In this document: positions 1 to 9,205 of the stretch, piece by piece | Position numbering within the stretch: the stretch's first letter is position 1 | How the letters are laid out: each line of letters begins with the position of its first letter | DNA from: Clostridiales bacterium | Lineage (GTDB): Bacteria; Bacillota; Clostridia; Oscillospirales; Acutalibacteraceae | DNA length: 64,000 bases | Reading direction: 5' to 3' | Assembly: GCA_012839345.1 (NCBI GenBank) | Contig: DUNN01000033.1 | Span: 116,878 to 180,877, forward strand | The notes under the pieces: generated by a model | Database searches by the model: none | The model's input: only the letters and a program-made list of their open reading frames with translations | What the model was told of the DNA's origin: nothing | Program-made: the position numbers and the translations under genes

Positions 1-1136
1 ATGTTGGCCTTCTCGGGTACTTTAAATATTCCGACTTGTTAGTACAAACTTTCAACGGTATAACCGGATTGTCCGTACTGCCTCCGCAGGTAGTACTGCC
101 GATCGGTATTTCCTTTTATACTTTTGAAGCGCTTTCCTACGCGGTAGATGTTTACCGTGGCCAGGCCCCAATACAACGTAATGTGATTGATTTTGGTACT
201 TACATTTCCTTTTTCCCTCATCTTGTTGCTGGACCGATTATCAAATATGAATTTATGGCCGACCAGCTGCATAATCGGGAGGAAACGCTGGAAAAGTTTA
301 CAGCCGGTTCCAAACGATTTATGGTTGGACTGTTCAAGAAAGTGTTAATTGCCAACAATCTGGCGCAACTGGCGGATAAGATACAGTACCTTGGGGATCC
401 TTCCACGCTTTCTGCATGGCTGGGTGCACTGGCTTTTACGTTCCAGATTTATTTCGATTTTTCCGGATATTCCGATATGGCAATCGGTTTGGGGCAGATG
501 TTCGGCTTTACGCTTCCGGAAAATTTCAACTATCCTTACATCTCGCAGAGCGTGTCGGAATTCTGGCGGCGCTGGCACATTACACTGGGTTCATGGTTCC
601 GGGAATATGTTTATATTCCTTTAGGTGGGAATCGCTGTTCGGTGTTGAAAAATGTCAGAAACCTAGCCGTTGTTTGGGTGCTGACCGGGATCTGGCATGG
701 CGCAAGTTGGAATTTTGCCCTGTGGGGCGCGTATTACGGCCTTCTGATTATATGCGAGAAGCTTTTCTTAAAAAAACTACTGGACAGAGTTCCTGCGTTT
801 GTTCGGTGGCTGTATGCGTTTCTAGCTGCCGTTACCGGATGGGTGCTGTTTTCCTATACCGACATACAAAAGGCGTTTGGCGTGCTTGGGGCAATGTTCG
901 GCTTTGCATGCGGTGTGGACAGCCTTGGAAGGTATTCACTGATTACTTACCTGCCTTTGTTTATCGTGGCTGCGCTCTGCAGTACGCCGGTTGTAGGACG
1001 CTTGACCGAAAGGCTGAGAAAGAGCGGAGTAGCCGGTCGGGTGATATGGTGCGCCGGTTTTATAGCCCTATTTGTCCTTTCGCTGTCCAGTCTGGTGAAC
1101 AATTCGTATAATCCGTTCCTTTACTTCCGTTTTTAA
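1..1136 (+). CDS. MBOAT-family O-acyltransferase (AlgI-like), 5' truncated
   Basis: Membrane-bound O-acyltransferase that would move acyl (usually acetyl) groups across the membrane onto an extracellular polysaccharide. The frame is open from base 3 with no stop and reads into the window (VGLLGYFKYSDLL), so the true start lies upstream. About 378 residues are present against roughly 470 for AlgI-type proteins, so about the first fifth is missing. Visible family motifs are FWRRWHITLGSWFREYVYIP followed by LGGNR, and WHGASWNFALWG with the catalytic His. Many hydrophobic segments follow. The DHHW gene starts 15 bases after the stop, the usual AlgI/AlgJ-type pairing. The substrate glycan cannot be told from this. 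Confidence 0.9.
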   Translation, partial: VGLLGYFKYSDLLVQTFNGITGLSVLPPQVVLPIGISFYTFEALSYAVDVYRGQAPIQRNVIDFGTYISFFPHLVAGPIIKYEFMADQLHNREETLEKFTAGSKRFMVGLFKKVLIANNLAQLADKIQYLGDPSTLSAWLGALAFTFQIYFDFSGYSDMAIGLGQMFGFTLPENFNYPYISQSVSEFWRRWHITLGSWFREYVYIPLGGNRCSVLKNVRNLAVVWVLTGIWHGASWNFALWGAYYGLLIICEKLFLKKLLDRVPAFVRWLYAFLAAVTGWVLFSYTDIQKAFGVLGAMFGFACGVDSLGRYSLITYLPLFIVAALCSTPVVGRLTERLRKSGVAGRVIWCAGFIALFVLSLSSLVNNSYNPFLYFRF

Positions 1137-1151
1137 AGGATAGGTGAGAGC

Positions 1152-2345
1152 ATGAAATTATTTGAAAAAGGAAAGAATGAGAGCAGAAAATGTGAACCTG
1201 GTTCCTTGGCGATTACCGTGTTCTTGTTTCTGACGATTCTTGTAGGAATTCTGTATTTGGCTCTTGCCCCAAAACAGACCTTTTCAGAAGATGAAAATCG
1301 CGTGTTGGAATCTTTTCCGACCGTAACGCTGGAATCAGTGCGCGACGGCAGCTTTATGGATTCCGTGGAAGCCTTTGTGGGCGATCATTTTATGCTGCGT
1401 AAATTCTTTGTTTCTTTAAATACGCGGGCGCAGCTGTGGACCGGCAGGCGGGATTTGGCGTCGGATTACAGCAAAGTACCTGCTGAAGGCGGGATCTATT
1501 ATGGAAAAGACGGGCATCTGTATGAGGTTTTGCTGCCAAACCGGACAGATGTATTTCAGCGTAACGTTTCCGGCTTTAAAATTTTTGCCGAAAAAGCGCA
1601 GATACCGTTTTATGTGCTTCCGGTGCCGTCCGGCTCGCAGGAGCAGCCGGATAAGCTGCCCTACTCCGCGCCGAACCATGACCAGAGGGAAGAATTAAAC
1701 GCGCTGCAAACAACGCTGGGGCAATCTGCGAAGGTAATTGACGTATTTGAAGCGTTGAGCGACAAAGACGGTCAGGATTATTACTATAAAACGGACCATC
1801 ACTGGAACTCGTATGGGGCCTATCAGGGCTATCGTGCCCTGATTACCGAAATGGGTTATTCTCCGGCTGAACAGGAGGACTTCGATTTCCAGAAAGCCTC
1901 TGACTCCTTTTACGGTACGCTTTACTCAAAAGCAATTTTATCCAACCAGCAGCCGGATACGGTGTATCTGCCTGTATATAAGAAAGCTGAGAAGCTGAGC
2001 CAGGCCACCGGGAATTTGGTGCAAGATTCGATTTACTGGAAAGAATATCTGGAGAAAAAGGATAAGTACTCCGTTTTTCTCGGAGGAAACCACAGCGTGG
2101 ATATCGTGAAAAATGAAGTTCAGACAAATGGGAAAAAGCTATTGATCTTGAAAGACTCCTATGCAAACAGTATGGTACCATTTTTAGCCACAAATTTCTC
2201 GGAAATTCATATAATCGACTTAAGATATTACAATAAGGATATTTATTCCTATATACGACAAAATGGAATTACCGAAACAGCCGCGATCTATAGTATTAAG
2301 CAGCTTTGTGACGTTTTGGTTGGCAACCGGCTTCTCCAGCGCTGA
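1152..2345 (+). CDS. DHHW-family protein (AlgJ/AlgX-like acetylation partner)
   Basis: A 397-residue protein with one N-terminal membrane anchor (about residues 20-38, after a short charged cytoplasmic start) and an extracellular SGNH-hydrolase-like domain. The motif KTDHHWNSYGAY near residue 217 names the DHHW family, and LLILKDSYANSM near residue 330 holds the presumed catalytic Ser. Proteins of this type take acyl groups from a partner MBOAT protein and place them on a secreted polysaccharide. It lies 15 bases behind the MBOAT gene, so the two are almost surely co-transcribed. The start ATG at 1152 follows a GGATAGGTGAG stretch. The role in glycan acetylation is inferred from family and pairing. 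Confidence 0.85.
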   Translation: MKLFEKGKNESRKCEPGSLAITVFLFLTILVGILYLALAPKQTFSEDENRVLESFPTVTLESVRDGSFMDSVEAFVGDHFMLRKFFVSLNTRAQLWTGRRDLASDYSKVPAEGGIYYGKDGHLYEVLLPNRTDVFQRNVSGFKIFAEKAQIPFYVLPVPSGSQEQPDKLPYSAPNHDQREELNALQTTLGQSAKVIDVFEALSDKDGQDYYYKTDHHWNSYGAYQGYRALITEMGYSPAEQEDFDFQKASDSFYGTLYSKAILSNQQPDTVYLPVYKKAEKLSQATGNLVQDSIYWKEYLEKKDKYSVFLGGNHSVDIVKNEVQTNGKKLLILKDSYANSMVPFLATNFSEIHIIDLRYYNKDIYSYIRQNGITETAAIYSIKQLCDVLVGNRLLQR

Positions 2346-2619
2346 ACCGCTCATTTATATGCAGAATCGAGCGAAATCCGGCCTTATGAAGGGCGGAAAT
2401 CTATGTGGCATTTTTTTGAATATCGGACCCCAAAAATGCAACACTCGATTTCAAATTATTCTTAGGCATTTTTATTACAAAATATTTACCTTTTCAGATT
2501 CGGAGGCATTCTGAAAGCGCAAACTCAAAAACCGCATGAAATCTGGAAAAAACACTGATTTAAACCAATAAATGATTCATTGATTTAGTGAATTAACAAA
2601 AATAAATTTCTTGTATATC
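2346..2619. other. Intergenic stretch with no recognised gene
   Basis: A+T-rich spacer between the acylation pair and the opp promoter. Short open frames here lack a ribosome binding site and family features. No clear intrinsic terminator was found after the DHHW gene. Confidence 0.5.
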
Positions 2620-2648
2620 TTGAAAAATGCATAAATTATTGCTATAAT
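2620..2648 (+). promoter_or_regulatory. Sigma-A-type promoter for oppA
   Basis: TTGAAA (2620-2625), 17-bp spacer, TATAAT (2643-2648). Transcription would start near 2655, giving a leader of about 280 nt before oppA. Confidence 0.75.
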
Positions 2649-2669
2649 ATTTCAAAGTATAAGGATGGT

Positions 2670-2701
2670 GTAGGACACGCTCGACGATGAGTGTGTCCTA
2701 C
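2670..2701 (+). other. Hairpin at the start of the oppA leader
   Basis: 13-bp stem (2670-2682 with 2689-2701, one G-U pair) and a 6-nt loop, about 15 nt after the predicted transcription start. No T-run follows, so it looks like a 5' stabilising stem or a regulatory structure, not a terminator. Confidence 0.55.
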
Positions 2702-2936
2702 AGTACATTTTAAAGGAATACTTCATCTATTTACTGGTTGAAAGTATAAAAGCGGCAAACTGCATTCCAAACAAGAATGAACTCAATCGTTATCCTTTTA
2801 AATGTTTGCACACAGAGGTATCTTGGAAAAGCAAAGTCGCTTTCAAAAGGCTTTGACTTGCATAGTACGGTTTTAAGGGACTGTATCGGTGCAGGGTAAT
2901 TTATAAAGCAAATTCAAAAATCTTTGGAGGGATTTT

Positions 2937-4664
2937 ATGAAGAAGATCATTGCATTACTGTTGGCAGGTGCCATGATGGTTTCGACAACCGCTTGCGGCA
3001 ATAACACCGCATCCTCTGCGGCATCCGGTACGGGCAACACTGCTTCCGCAGCAAGTTCAACGGGCACTGGCGCCGTTGCCGCTGCCGATTTGGCTTCCAA
3101 AAGCAAATACGCCGGAACTCCTGACGCAGATATGATTACAATCAACTTGGTTCAGGAGCCCCCAGAGTTGAACAGCATGCAGACAACAGATACGGCTTCC
3201 GCGAATATTCTGCGTGAAACAATGGCCGGTCTTATGAAGTTGGATGCAAACGACAATCCGGTTCCGGATATGGCGGAAAGCTATACGGTAAGTGAAGATA
3301 AAAAGACCTACACCTTTAAGCTCCGCAAGGATGCAAAATGGTCCAACGGCGAGCCGGTAACTTCGAAGGATTTCGTTTTTGCATGGACCACCGCGATGAA
3401 GAAATCGACTGCTTCTTCCTACGCCTTTATTTTGACCGATAACATTAAAGGCGGCCAGGATTATTATGATGAAAAGATTAAAGAAGACGGCCTTGGCATT
3501 AAGGCACCGGATGACTATACCTTGGAAGTAACCTTTGTCAACCCGATTCCTTATGCTCTTCAGCTGTTCTCGTTCCAGACTTATCTGCCGGTTAACCAAA
3601 AAGCATTTGAAGCCGCCGGTGCGGATAAGTATGCGAAAGACATGGATAAGTTTGTCACCAACGGGCCTTACAAGATGGTTGAGTGGGTGCACGACGACCA
3701 CATTACGCTTGAGAAAAACCCTGATTACTGGGATAAAGACAAAGTTGGCATTCCGAAGATCAAACTGGTTATGATGAAAGATGCCAATGCTACCATGAAT
3801 GCCTTCCGTGCAGGCCAGTTGGATTTCATGACCCTGGGTGCTGACTCCCTGGCTCAGATGCAGGCACAGGGGCAACCGTATGTTACCTATGCTGACTGCA
3901 GCAACTGGTATGTACAGTACAATACCCAGAGAAAACCGTTTAATAATGCGAAAGTCCGCCAGGCTTTTGGTATGGCGATTGACCGTGAAAGCTTTGTAAA
4001 GAACGTTCGTAAAGATGGTTCGATTGCAGCACAAGGCATTGTTCCTCCCGGAATTGCCGGTGCCAATGGTGAGTATGCTGAGGCCAGAGGCGATATTTCT
4101 CTGAAATATGATCCGACCAAGGCAAAACAGCTGCTCGAAGAAGGTTTGAAAGAAGTTGGCATGACGATTGACCAGCTGAAGCCGGTATTCATCAGCGATA
4201 ATACAACCGCTGCTGCAAAGGATACCGCTTTCTTCCAGGAACAGTGGAAGACCAACCTTGGTGTTTCTGTTGAATTGAAGCCGCTTACTTTTAAGGCTCG
4301 TGTTGCAGCGATGGACAGCGGAGACTTTGACTTTGTATATGCAGGCTGGGCTCCGGATTACAACGATGCAATGACATTCTTGGATCTGTTCACAACCAAC
4401 AACGGCAGCAACTACGGTAGATATTCCAGCAAGGAATACGATGAAACCATTGCCGCCGCAGCAAAAGAAGCCGATGTTACTAAGCGTCAGGAACTGCTGA
4501 TGAAAGCAGAGAAGCTCGCTGTCCAGCAGGATGCTCCGGTTTATCCGATTTACTTCAGCGTAATTCCTTACACCACTTCCCAGAAGTTCACGGGTGCTAC
4601 CCTCACTGGTTTCCAGTCATGGCCTGGAGATTACACGGATGGCGCTAAGCTGACAAAAAAATAA
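2937..4664 (+). CDS. oppA: Oligopeptide ABC transporter, substrate-binding lipoprotein
   Basis: A 575-residue SBP_bac_5 family protein that captures peptides outside the cell and delivers them to OppBC. The N-terminus is a lipoprotein signal (KKIIALLLAGAMM, then Cys20 in a somewhat atypical lipobox), followed by a low-complexity Ser/Ala/Thr linker to about residue 60. Family features include the early peptide-binding region (NLVQEPPELNSMQTTD) and RKDAKWSNGEPVTSKDFVFA. The start ATG is set by GGAGGG at 2926-2931. It heads the opp operon, and a pair of hairpins separates it from oppB, as is common where the binding protein is made in excess. Peptide specificity cannot be read from sequence. Confidence 0.93.
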   Translation: MKKIIALLLAGAMMVSTTACGNNTASSAASGTGNTASAASSTGTGAVAAADLASKSKYAGTPDADMITINLVQEPPELNSMQTTDTASANILRETMAGLMKLDANDNPVPDMAESYTVSEDKKTYTFKLRKDAKWSNGEPVTSKDFVFAWTTAMKKSTASSYAFILTDNIKGGQDYYDEKIKEDGLGIKAPDDYTLEVTFVNPIPYALQLFSFQTYLPVNQKAFEAAGADKYAKDMDKFVTNGPYKMVEWVHDDHITLEKNPDYWDKDKVGIPKIKLVMMKDANATMNAFRAGQLDFMTLGADSLAQMQAQGQPYVTYADCSNWYVQYNTQRKPFNNAKVRQAFGMAIDRESFVKNVRKDGSIAAQGIVPPGIAGANGEYAEARGDISLKYDPTKAKQLLEEGLKEVGMTIDQLKPVFISDNTTAAAKDTAFFQEQWKTNLGVSVELKPLTFKARVAAMDSGDFDFVYAGWAPDYNDAMTFLDLFTTNNGSNYGRYSSKEYDETIAAAAKEADVTKRQELLMKAEKLAVQQDAPVYPIYFSVIPYTTSQKFTGATLTGFQSWPGDYTDGAKLTKK

Positions 4665-4702
4665 TCTTAGCGGACGTTGCCGCCTGAACTTTATAGGCTG
4701 AT

Positions 4703-4794
4703 GCAAATAGAGCCATGCTAAAGTGGCTCTATTTGCTTGTGAAAACCGCAAAATTGAGGGGTTAAACTGATTTTTTGCGGTTTTCACAAGCAAA
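4703..4794 (+). other. Two overlapping hairpins between oppA and oppB
   Basis: Hairpin 1 has a 13-bp stem (4703-4715 with 4724-4736). Hairpin 2 has a 22-bp perfect stem (4732-4753 with 4773-4794) and a 19-nt loop. Their arms share 4732-4736, so they cannot both form fully. They probably limit read-through or protect the oppA 3' end. Confidence 0.7.
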
Positions 4795-4855
4795 GCCAGC
4801 AATTTAAGCGCTAAGCAGACGGAATGTCCTCAATGAATCCAACCGAAGGAGTTGA

Positions 4856-5815
4856 TTGTACTTGCCGAAGCAAGTTCAATACATATTAAAAAGAGTTCTT
4901 TATGCCGCGATAACGGTTTTTGTTTTAATTGTTGTCACGTTCATCCTGATGCATATGCTCCCCGGTGATCCTTTTACCGGGCAGAAAGCGATTCCGCCGG
5001 AAATCAAGGCGGCCCTGTATGCAAAATACGGCCTGGACCAGCCTCTTGCGGTACAGTTCGTTAAATATTTAGAAAATATTTTAAAGGGCGATCTGGGTGT
5101 TTCTCTGCTGGACAAACGGCCTGTTCTGCAAATTATCATGCAGGCGTTCCCGGTTTCCGCAGAATTGGGTTTCCGTGCCCTGATTTTTGCGACCATTATT
5201 GGTATTTTGCTTGGTGTTGTGGCTGCTGTTAAGCGCGGTACGGTTTGGGATACGCTCACCATGCTCCTCGCGTTGATTGGCGTTTCCGTTCCGTCGTTTA
5301 TTCTTGGTGCGTTGTTACAGTATTCTCTCGGACTCCAGCTTTATCAGGCAACGGGAATGCAGATTTTCGCTGTCATGGGATGGGGTGCGTTCAATACGAA
5401 ACTTCTCCCGGCCTTTTCACTGGCCCTTGGCACGATCGCGACCATCAGCCGACTGATGCGTACCAATATGCTCGACGTTCTGAATCAGGATTACATTAAG
5501 ACTGCGAAAGCAAAAGGCCTGAGCCAGAGCGAGATTGTGTGGAAGCATGCCGTGCGCAATGCGGTGATGCCGGTTATTACAATTATGGGTCCGTTGGTTG
5601 CCGCTCTTTTGACAGGAACCTTTGTGGTAGAAAATATCTTTGCCATTCCAGGCCTTGGAAAATATTTCGTTCAGTGTGTTCAGATGAATGACTATACAAC
5701 AATTGCAGGAACCACTTTGTTTTATGGATCGTTCCTTGTACTGGCAAACTTAGTGGTTGATATCGTATACGGCCTGATTGATCCACGAGTGAAACTTACC
5801 GGAAGCAAGGAGTGA
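4856..5815 (+). CDS. oppB: Oligopeptide ABC transporter, permease OppB
   Basis: A 319-residue inner-membrane permease of the BPD_transp_1 family, pairing with OppC to form the peptide channel. The first helix (VLYAAITVFVLIVVTFILM) is followed by the OppB-type segment HMLPGDPF. Near residue 210 lies the loop that docks on the ATPases (DYIKTAKAKGLSQSEIVWKH). The start is taken as TTG 4856 after GAAGGAG at 4845-4851. A second in-frame TTG six bases later is possible. oppC begins 10 bases after the stop. The gene order oppABCDF is standard. Confidence 0.9.
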   Translation: MYLPKQVQYILKRVLYAAITVFVLIVVTFILMHMLPGDPFTGQKAIPPEIKAALYAKYGLDQPLAVQFVKYLENILKGDLGVSLLDKRPVLQIIMQAFPVSAELGFRALIFATIIGILLGVVAAVKRGTVWDTLTMLLALIGVSVPSFILGALLQYSLGLQLYQATGMQIFAVMGWGAFNTKLLPAFSLALGTIATISRLMRTNMLDVLNQDYIKTAKAKGLSQSEIVWKHAVRNAVMPVITIMGPLVAALLTGTFVVENIFAIPGLGKYFVQCVQMNDYTTIAGTTLFYGSFLVLANLVVDIVYGLIDPRVKLTGSKE

Positions 5816-5825
5816 GTGTATAGAA

Positions 5826-6824
5826 ATGATAAAGAAAGCGACGCCTAGTGCAGAGAATAACTCTGCAGAGTCTCAATATACTATAGACAGCCACATTGAC
5901 GCGGCTGAATTTACGAAAGTTGGTACCGATGAAGCCGGCATGGAAGTGATCGCACGTCCTTCCATAAGCTTCTGGAAAGATGCGTTTAACCGTTTGCGTA
6001 AGAGCAAAGTTGCCGTATTCTGTTTTGCTATACTGGTTCTCTTAATTTTGGGTTCCATTATTTTACCGGCAATTTGTCCTTTTAATTTTTCACAGCAGAA
6101 TGTAGCGTATTCCAACCAGCCACCCATGTGGGTTGACAATGTCAATCAGAAAGTACATATTTTCGGCACCGATACGTTGGGGCGCGATATTTGGGTTCGT
6201 GTCTGGATGGGTGCGCGCGTTTCCCTGACGGTTGCCTTTGCCGTGGCGCTGATTGACTGCATCGTTGGTATTATCTACGGCGGCATTTCCGGTTACTTCG
6301 GTGGTGCTGTGGATAACGTGATGATGCGTGCCGTTGAGATTATCAGCGGTATTCCTTATTTGATTATCGTTATTCTTCTTCTTATCGTACTGCCCCGTGG
6401 TCTTATGACCATTATTATTGCGTACTCCATTACAGGATGGACGGGAATGGCGCGTTTGATTCGCGGCCAGGTGCTCAGCCTGCGCAATCAGGAGTTCCTG
6501 ATTGCTGCGGAATCCATGGGAGCGAAACCCGCCCGCATTATTGCACGGCATCTTGCGCCGAACATGCTGAGCCTGATCGTTGTGAACGTTACGCTGGATA
6601 TTCCAAACGTTATTTTTACGGAAGCATTCCTTTCCATGCTGGGCCTGGGCATTGCCCCGCCGCAGTCTTCTTGGGGAATTATGGCCAATGACGGCATTAA
6701 TGTCTTCCAGATTTATCCCTCCCAGCTTTGGATCCCGGCTTTGTTTATCAGCATCACCATGCTCGCCTTCAATCTGTTGGGTGATCAGATGCGCGATGCG
6801 TTCGACCCCAGATTAAGGAGGTAA
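5826..6824 (+). CDS. oppC: Oligopeptide ABC transporter, permease OppC
   Basis: A 332-residue permease. It has an OppC-type N-terminal region with a cytoplasmic lead of about 60 residues, a first helix near 65-85, the GTDTLGRDIWVRVWMGAR segment, and a BPD_transp_1 core. The ATPase-docking loop (LIAAESMGAKPARIIARH) sits near residue 225. The last coding bases contain AAGGAGG, which serves as the ribosome binding site for oppD eight bases later, so translation is closely linked. It forms the channel with OppB. Confidence 0.9.
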   Translation: MIKKATPSAENNSAESQYTIDSHIDAAEFTKVGTDEAGMEVIARPSISFWKDAFNRLRKSKVAVFCFAILVLLILGSIILPAICPFNFSQQNVAYSNQPPMWVDNVNQKVHIFGTDTLGRDIWVRVWMGARVSLTVAFAVALIDCIVGIIYGGISGYFGGAVDNVMMRAVEIISGIPYLIIVILLLIVLPRGLMTIIIAYSITGWTGMARLIRGQVLSLRNQEFLIAAESMGAKPARIIARHLAPNMLSLIVVNVTLDIPNVIFTEAFLSMLGLGIAPPQSSWGIMANDGINVFQIYPSQLWIPALFISITMLAFNLLGDQMRDAFDPRLRR

Positions 6825-6832
6825 TATTCGAG

Positions 6833-7831
6833 ATGGATCGAGTTTTAGATATTGAAAATCTGCAAGTATCCTTCGATACTTATGCCGGGGAAGTTCATGC
6901 CGTCCGCGGTGTGACCCTGCATGTAAACGAGGGAGAGGTACTTGCGATTGTTGGAGAAAGCGGCTGCGGAAAAAGCGTGACCGCCCAGACGATTATGAAG
7001 CTGAATCCAATGCCGCCGGCCCGCATTAAGGGCGGCAGCATTACGCTTTGCGGAATGGATATCGTTTCAAAATCAGAGAAAGAAATGCAGGAGATTCGCG
7101 GCCAGATGGTCAGCATGATTTTCCAGGACCCGATGACCTGCATGAACCCGACCAAAAAGGTCGGTAAACAGCTGACGGAAACATTAAAGAAGCATAAGCA
7201 TCTTTCCGACGCGGAATGCCGTAAGGAAGCGATTCGTCTGCTGAAAATGGTTCAGATTCCGAACGCGGAAGAGCGCGTCAATCAATATCCGCACGAGTTT
7301 TCCGGCGGTATGCGCCAGCGCGCGATGATCGCAATGGCACTTGCCTGCAAACCGAAGCTGTTGATTGCCGACGAACCGACCACGGCGCTGGATGTTACTA
7401 TTCAGGCGCAGATTATGCAGCTTATGGCCAAAATCCGCGATGAAACCGGAACCGCGATTATCCTGATTACCCACGACCTTGGCGTTGTGGCGAATTTGGC
7501 GGACCGCGTGGCCGTTATGTATGCTGGCAAGGTTGTGGAACAGGGTACGGTTCAGGATATTTTCTACCACCCGTCGCATCCCTATACGAAGGCGCTGCTT
7601 CGCAGCCTGCCGACGGTTGATACGGACCGAAATGAGGATCTGGTTTCGATTCCAGGCACTCCTCCGGATTTGTTTGCACCGCCGAAGGGCTGTGGCTTTG
7701 CAAGCCGCTGCCGTGAATGCATGCGTTTGTGCAAAGACAACCAGCCGCCGGAATTTACGGTTAACGAAGGGCATACTGCTTCCTGCTGGTGCCTGCATCC
7801 TGATTTTCCCCGCAAAAAGGAGGAAAAGTAA
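6833..7831 (+). CDS. oppD: Oligopeptide ABC transporter, ATPase OppD
   Basis: A 332-residue ABC ATPase that powers peptide import together with OppF. Walker A is [10 protein letters not shown], the signature is [12 protein letters not shown] and Walker B is [12 protein letters not shown], followed by the H-loop ITHDLGVVA. The C-terminal extension from about residue 260 has the oligopeptide/dipeptide-transporter domain with the cysteine cluster [14 protein letters not shown], which in relatives often binds an iron-sulfur cluster. It directly abuts oppF, whose start is the base after the stop. Confidence 0.92.
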   Translation: MDRVLDIENLQVSFDTYAGEVHAVRGVTLHVNEGEVLAIVGESGCGKSVTAQTIMKLNPMPPARIKGGSITLCGMDIVSKSEKEMQEIRGQMVSMIFQDPMTCMNPTKKVGKQLTETLKKHKHLSDAECRKEAIRLLKMVQIPNAEERVNQYPHEFSGGMRQRAMIAMALACKPKLLIADEPTTALDVTIQAQIMQLMAKIRDETGTAIILITHDLGVVANLADRVAVMYAGKVVEQGTVQDIFYHPSHPYTKALLRSLPTVDTDRNEDLVSIPGTPPDLFAPPKGCGFASRCRECMRLCKDNQPPEFTVNEGHTASCWCLHPDFPRKKEEK

Positions 7832-8806
7832 TTGGAAAAAGAAAAGCTGATTACTCTTGACCATATTTCGAAGCATTTCTATCTGGGCAATAAGCAGACC
7901 CTCGTTGCCGTGAATGATGTTACGCTCGATATTTATAAAGGTGAGACTTTAGGCGTGGTCGGCGAGTCCGGCTGCGGAAAATCCACCCTGGGCCGTGTTG
8001 TTATGGGAATTTACCATCCGACAAAGGGCAAAATTAGCTACCGGGGTAAGGAAGTCAACCTGAAACATACCAAGGACCGTTATAACTATTCGGAAAAGGC
8101 CCAAATTATATTCCAGGATCCCTATGCTTCGCTCGACCCCCGTATGACGGTCGGAAGCATTATTTCCGAAGGTATGGAAATTCACAACATGTATGATCGC
8201 GAAAAGCGTCAGCAGCGTGTTTATGAGCTGTTGGAAACGGTCGGTCTGAACCGTGAACACGCCAATCGCTTTCCTCATGAATTTTCCGGCGGCCAGCGCC
8301 AGCGTATCGGTATTGCCCGCGCGCTTGCCATTGAGCCGGAATTTATTGTGTGTGACGAACCGATTTCTGCACTGGACGTGTCGGTTCAGAGCCAGATTAT
8401 CAACCTGCTGAGAGACCTGCAGAAAAAGCTCAGTCTGACCTACATGTTCATTGCCCATGACTTGAACATTGTGAAATATATTTCTGACCGGATCGCTGTT
8501 ATGTACTTGGGCAATTTGGTGGAATTGGCGGACAGCGATGAGATTTATGCCCATACGTTGCATCCGTACAGCCAGGCACTGCTTGCCTCTGTTCCGATTC
8601 CGGATCCGGATGAGGAAGCACAGAAGAAGATTCAGCCGATTACTGGCGACGTGCCCAGCCCAATTAACCCCAAGCCGGGCTGCCCGTTTGCAAATCGCTG
8701 CCCCTATGCAATGGATGTTTGCCGCTCCGAATCGCCGAAGCTTCGTGAAGTAAAACCCAACCATTTTGTTTCCTGCCACATGGTTCAGCAGCAGGAAAAG
8801 GTTTGA
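7832..8806 (+). CDS. oppF: Oligopeptide ABC transporter, ATPase OppF
   Basis: A 324-residue ABC ATPase, partner of OppD. Walker A is [12 protein letters not shown], the signature is FSGGQRQRIGIARAL and Walker B is FIVCDEPISALD. The C-terminus carries the family cysteine pattern CPFANRCPYAMDVC. The start is TTG at 7832, set by AAGGAGG at 7817-7823 inside the end of oppD, with zero bases between stop and start. It is the last gene of the operon and a strong terminator follows 24 bases later. Confidence 0.92.
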   Translation: MEKEKLITLDHISKHFYLGNKQTLVAVNDVTLDIYKGETLGVVGESGCGKSTLGRVVMGIYHPTKGKISYRGKEVNLKHTKDRYNYSEKAQIIFQDPYASLDPRMTVGSIISEGMEIHNMYDREKRQQRVYELLETVGLNREHANRFPHEFSGGQRQRIGIARALAIEPEFIVCDEPISALDVSVQSQIINLLRDLQKKLSLTYMFIAHDLNIVKYISDRIAVMYLGNLVELADSDEIYAHTLHPYSQALLASVPIPDPDEEAQKKIQPITGDVPSPINPKPGCPFANRCPYAMDVCRSESPKLREVKPNHFVSCHMVQQQEKV

Positions 8807-8830
8807 ACAAAAAAATAAAGTTACCGCAGA

Positions 8831-8865
8831 AAGCGGCACACCAAGTTTTGGTGTGCCGCTTTTTT
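8831..8865 (+). terminator. Intrinsic terminator of the opp operon
   Basis: 14-bp perfect stem (8831-8844 with 8848-8861), 3-nt loop and a T-run to 8865. Confidence 0.9.
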
Positions 8866-9063
8866 CAGTAAAACTTGCAAATTCAATGAACCCAAAATTA
8901 ATCCAGGCGCATGCTTCATTGGTTTAAAGTTATACCTACAAAAGAAATTTGCAATTATTAAGATAAGATATTTCACAAATGTGAACAATCTGTTTCTAAA
9001 GCCGACATATTCTGTTAAAAGTGACAATATTGGCTGGAAAAACGAATAAAACAACATTTCCAG
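8866..9063. other. A+T-rich spacer between opp and liv operons
   Basis: No gene, repeat or stable hairpin recognised. It leads into the livJ promoter. Confidence 0.5.
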
Positions 9064-9092
9064 TTGCAAAATCACCAAACGCGTAGTATAAT
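9064..9092 (+). promoter_or_regulatory. Sigma-A-type promoter for the liv operon
   Basis: TTGCAA (9064-9069), 17-bp spacer, TATAAT (9087-9092). The predicted start is near 9099. Confidence 0.75.
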
Positions 9093-9115
9093 CATTTTTA
9101 ATAAATTGGACTGGA

Positions 9116-9150
9116 GGTCATACAAGCTTGTTGGGGTCATACAAGTTTGT
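9116..9150 (+). repeat. 16-bp tandem direct repeat in the livJ leader
   Basis: GGTCATACAAGYTTGT occurs at 9116-9131 and 9135-9150, 19 bp apart, with one base different. The core ACAAGCTTGT of copy 1 is a perfect palindrome. It lies about 20-50 bases after the predicted transcription start, so it could bind a regulator. Confidence 0.6.
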
Positions 9151-9205
9151 CGTAGAAAAGCAAAACCGTCCATGTCCTTTACAAAATATCAGGGAGGCAA
9201 TTCGA

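Noticed and set aside
2263..2514. Short plus-strand open frame overlapping the DHHW gene end
   Set aside because: Begins inside the DHHW gene in another frame, with no ribosome site and no domain.
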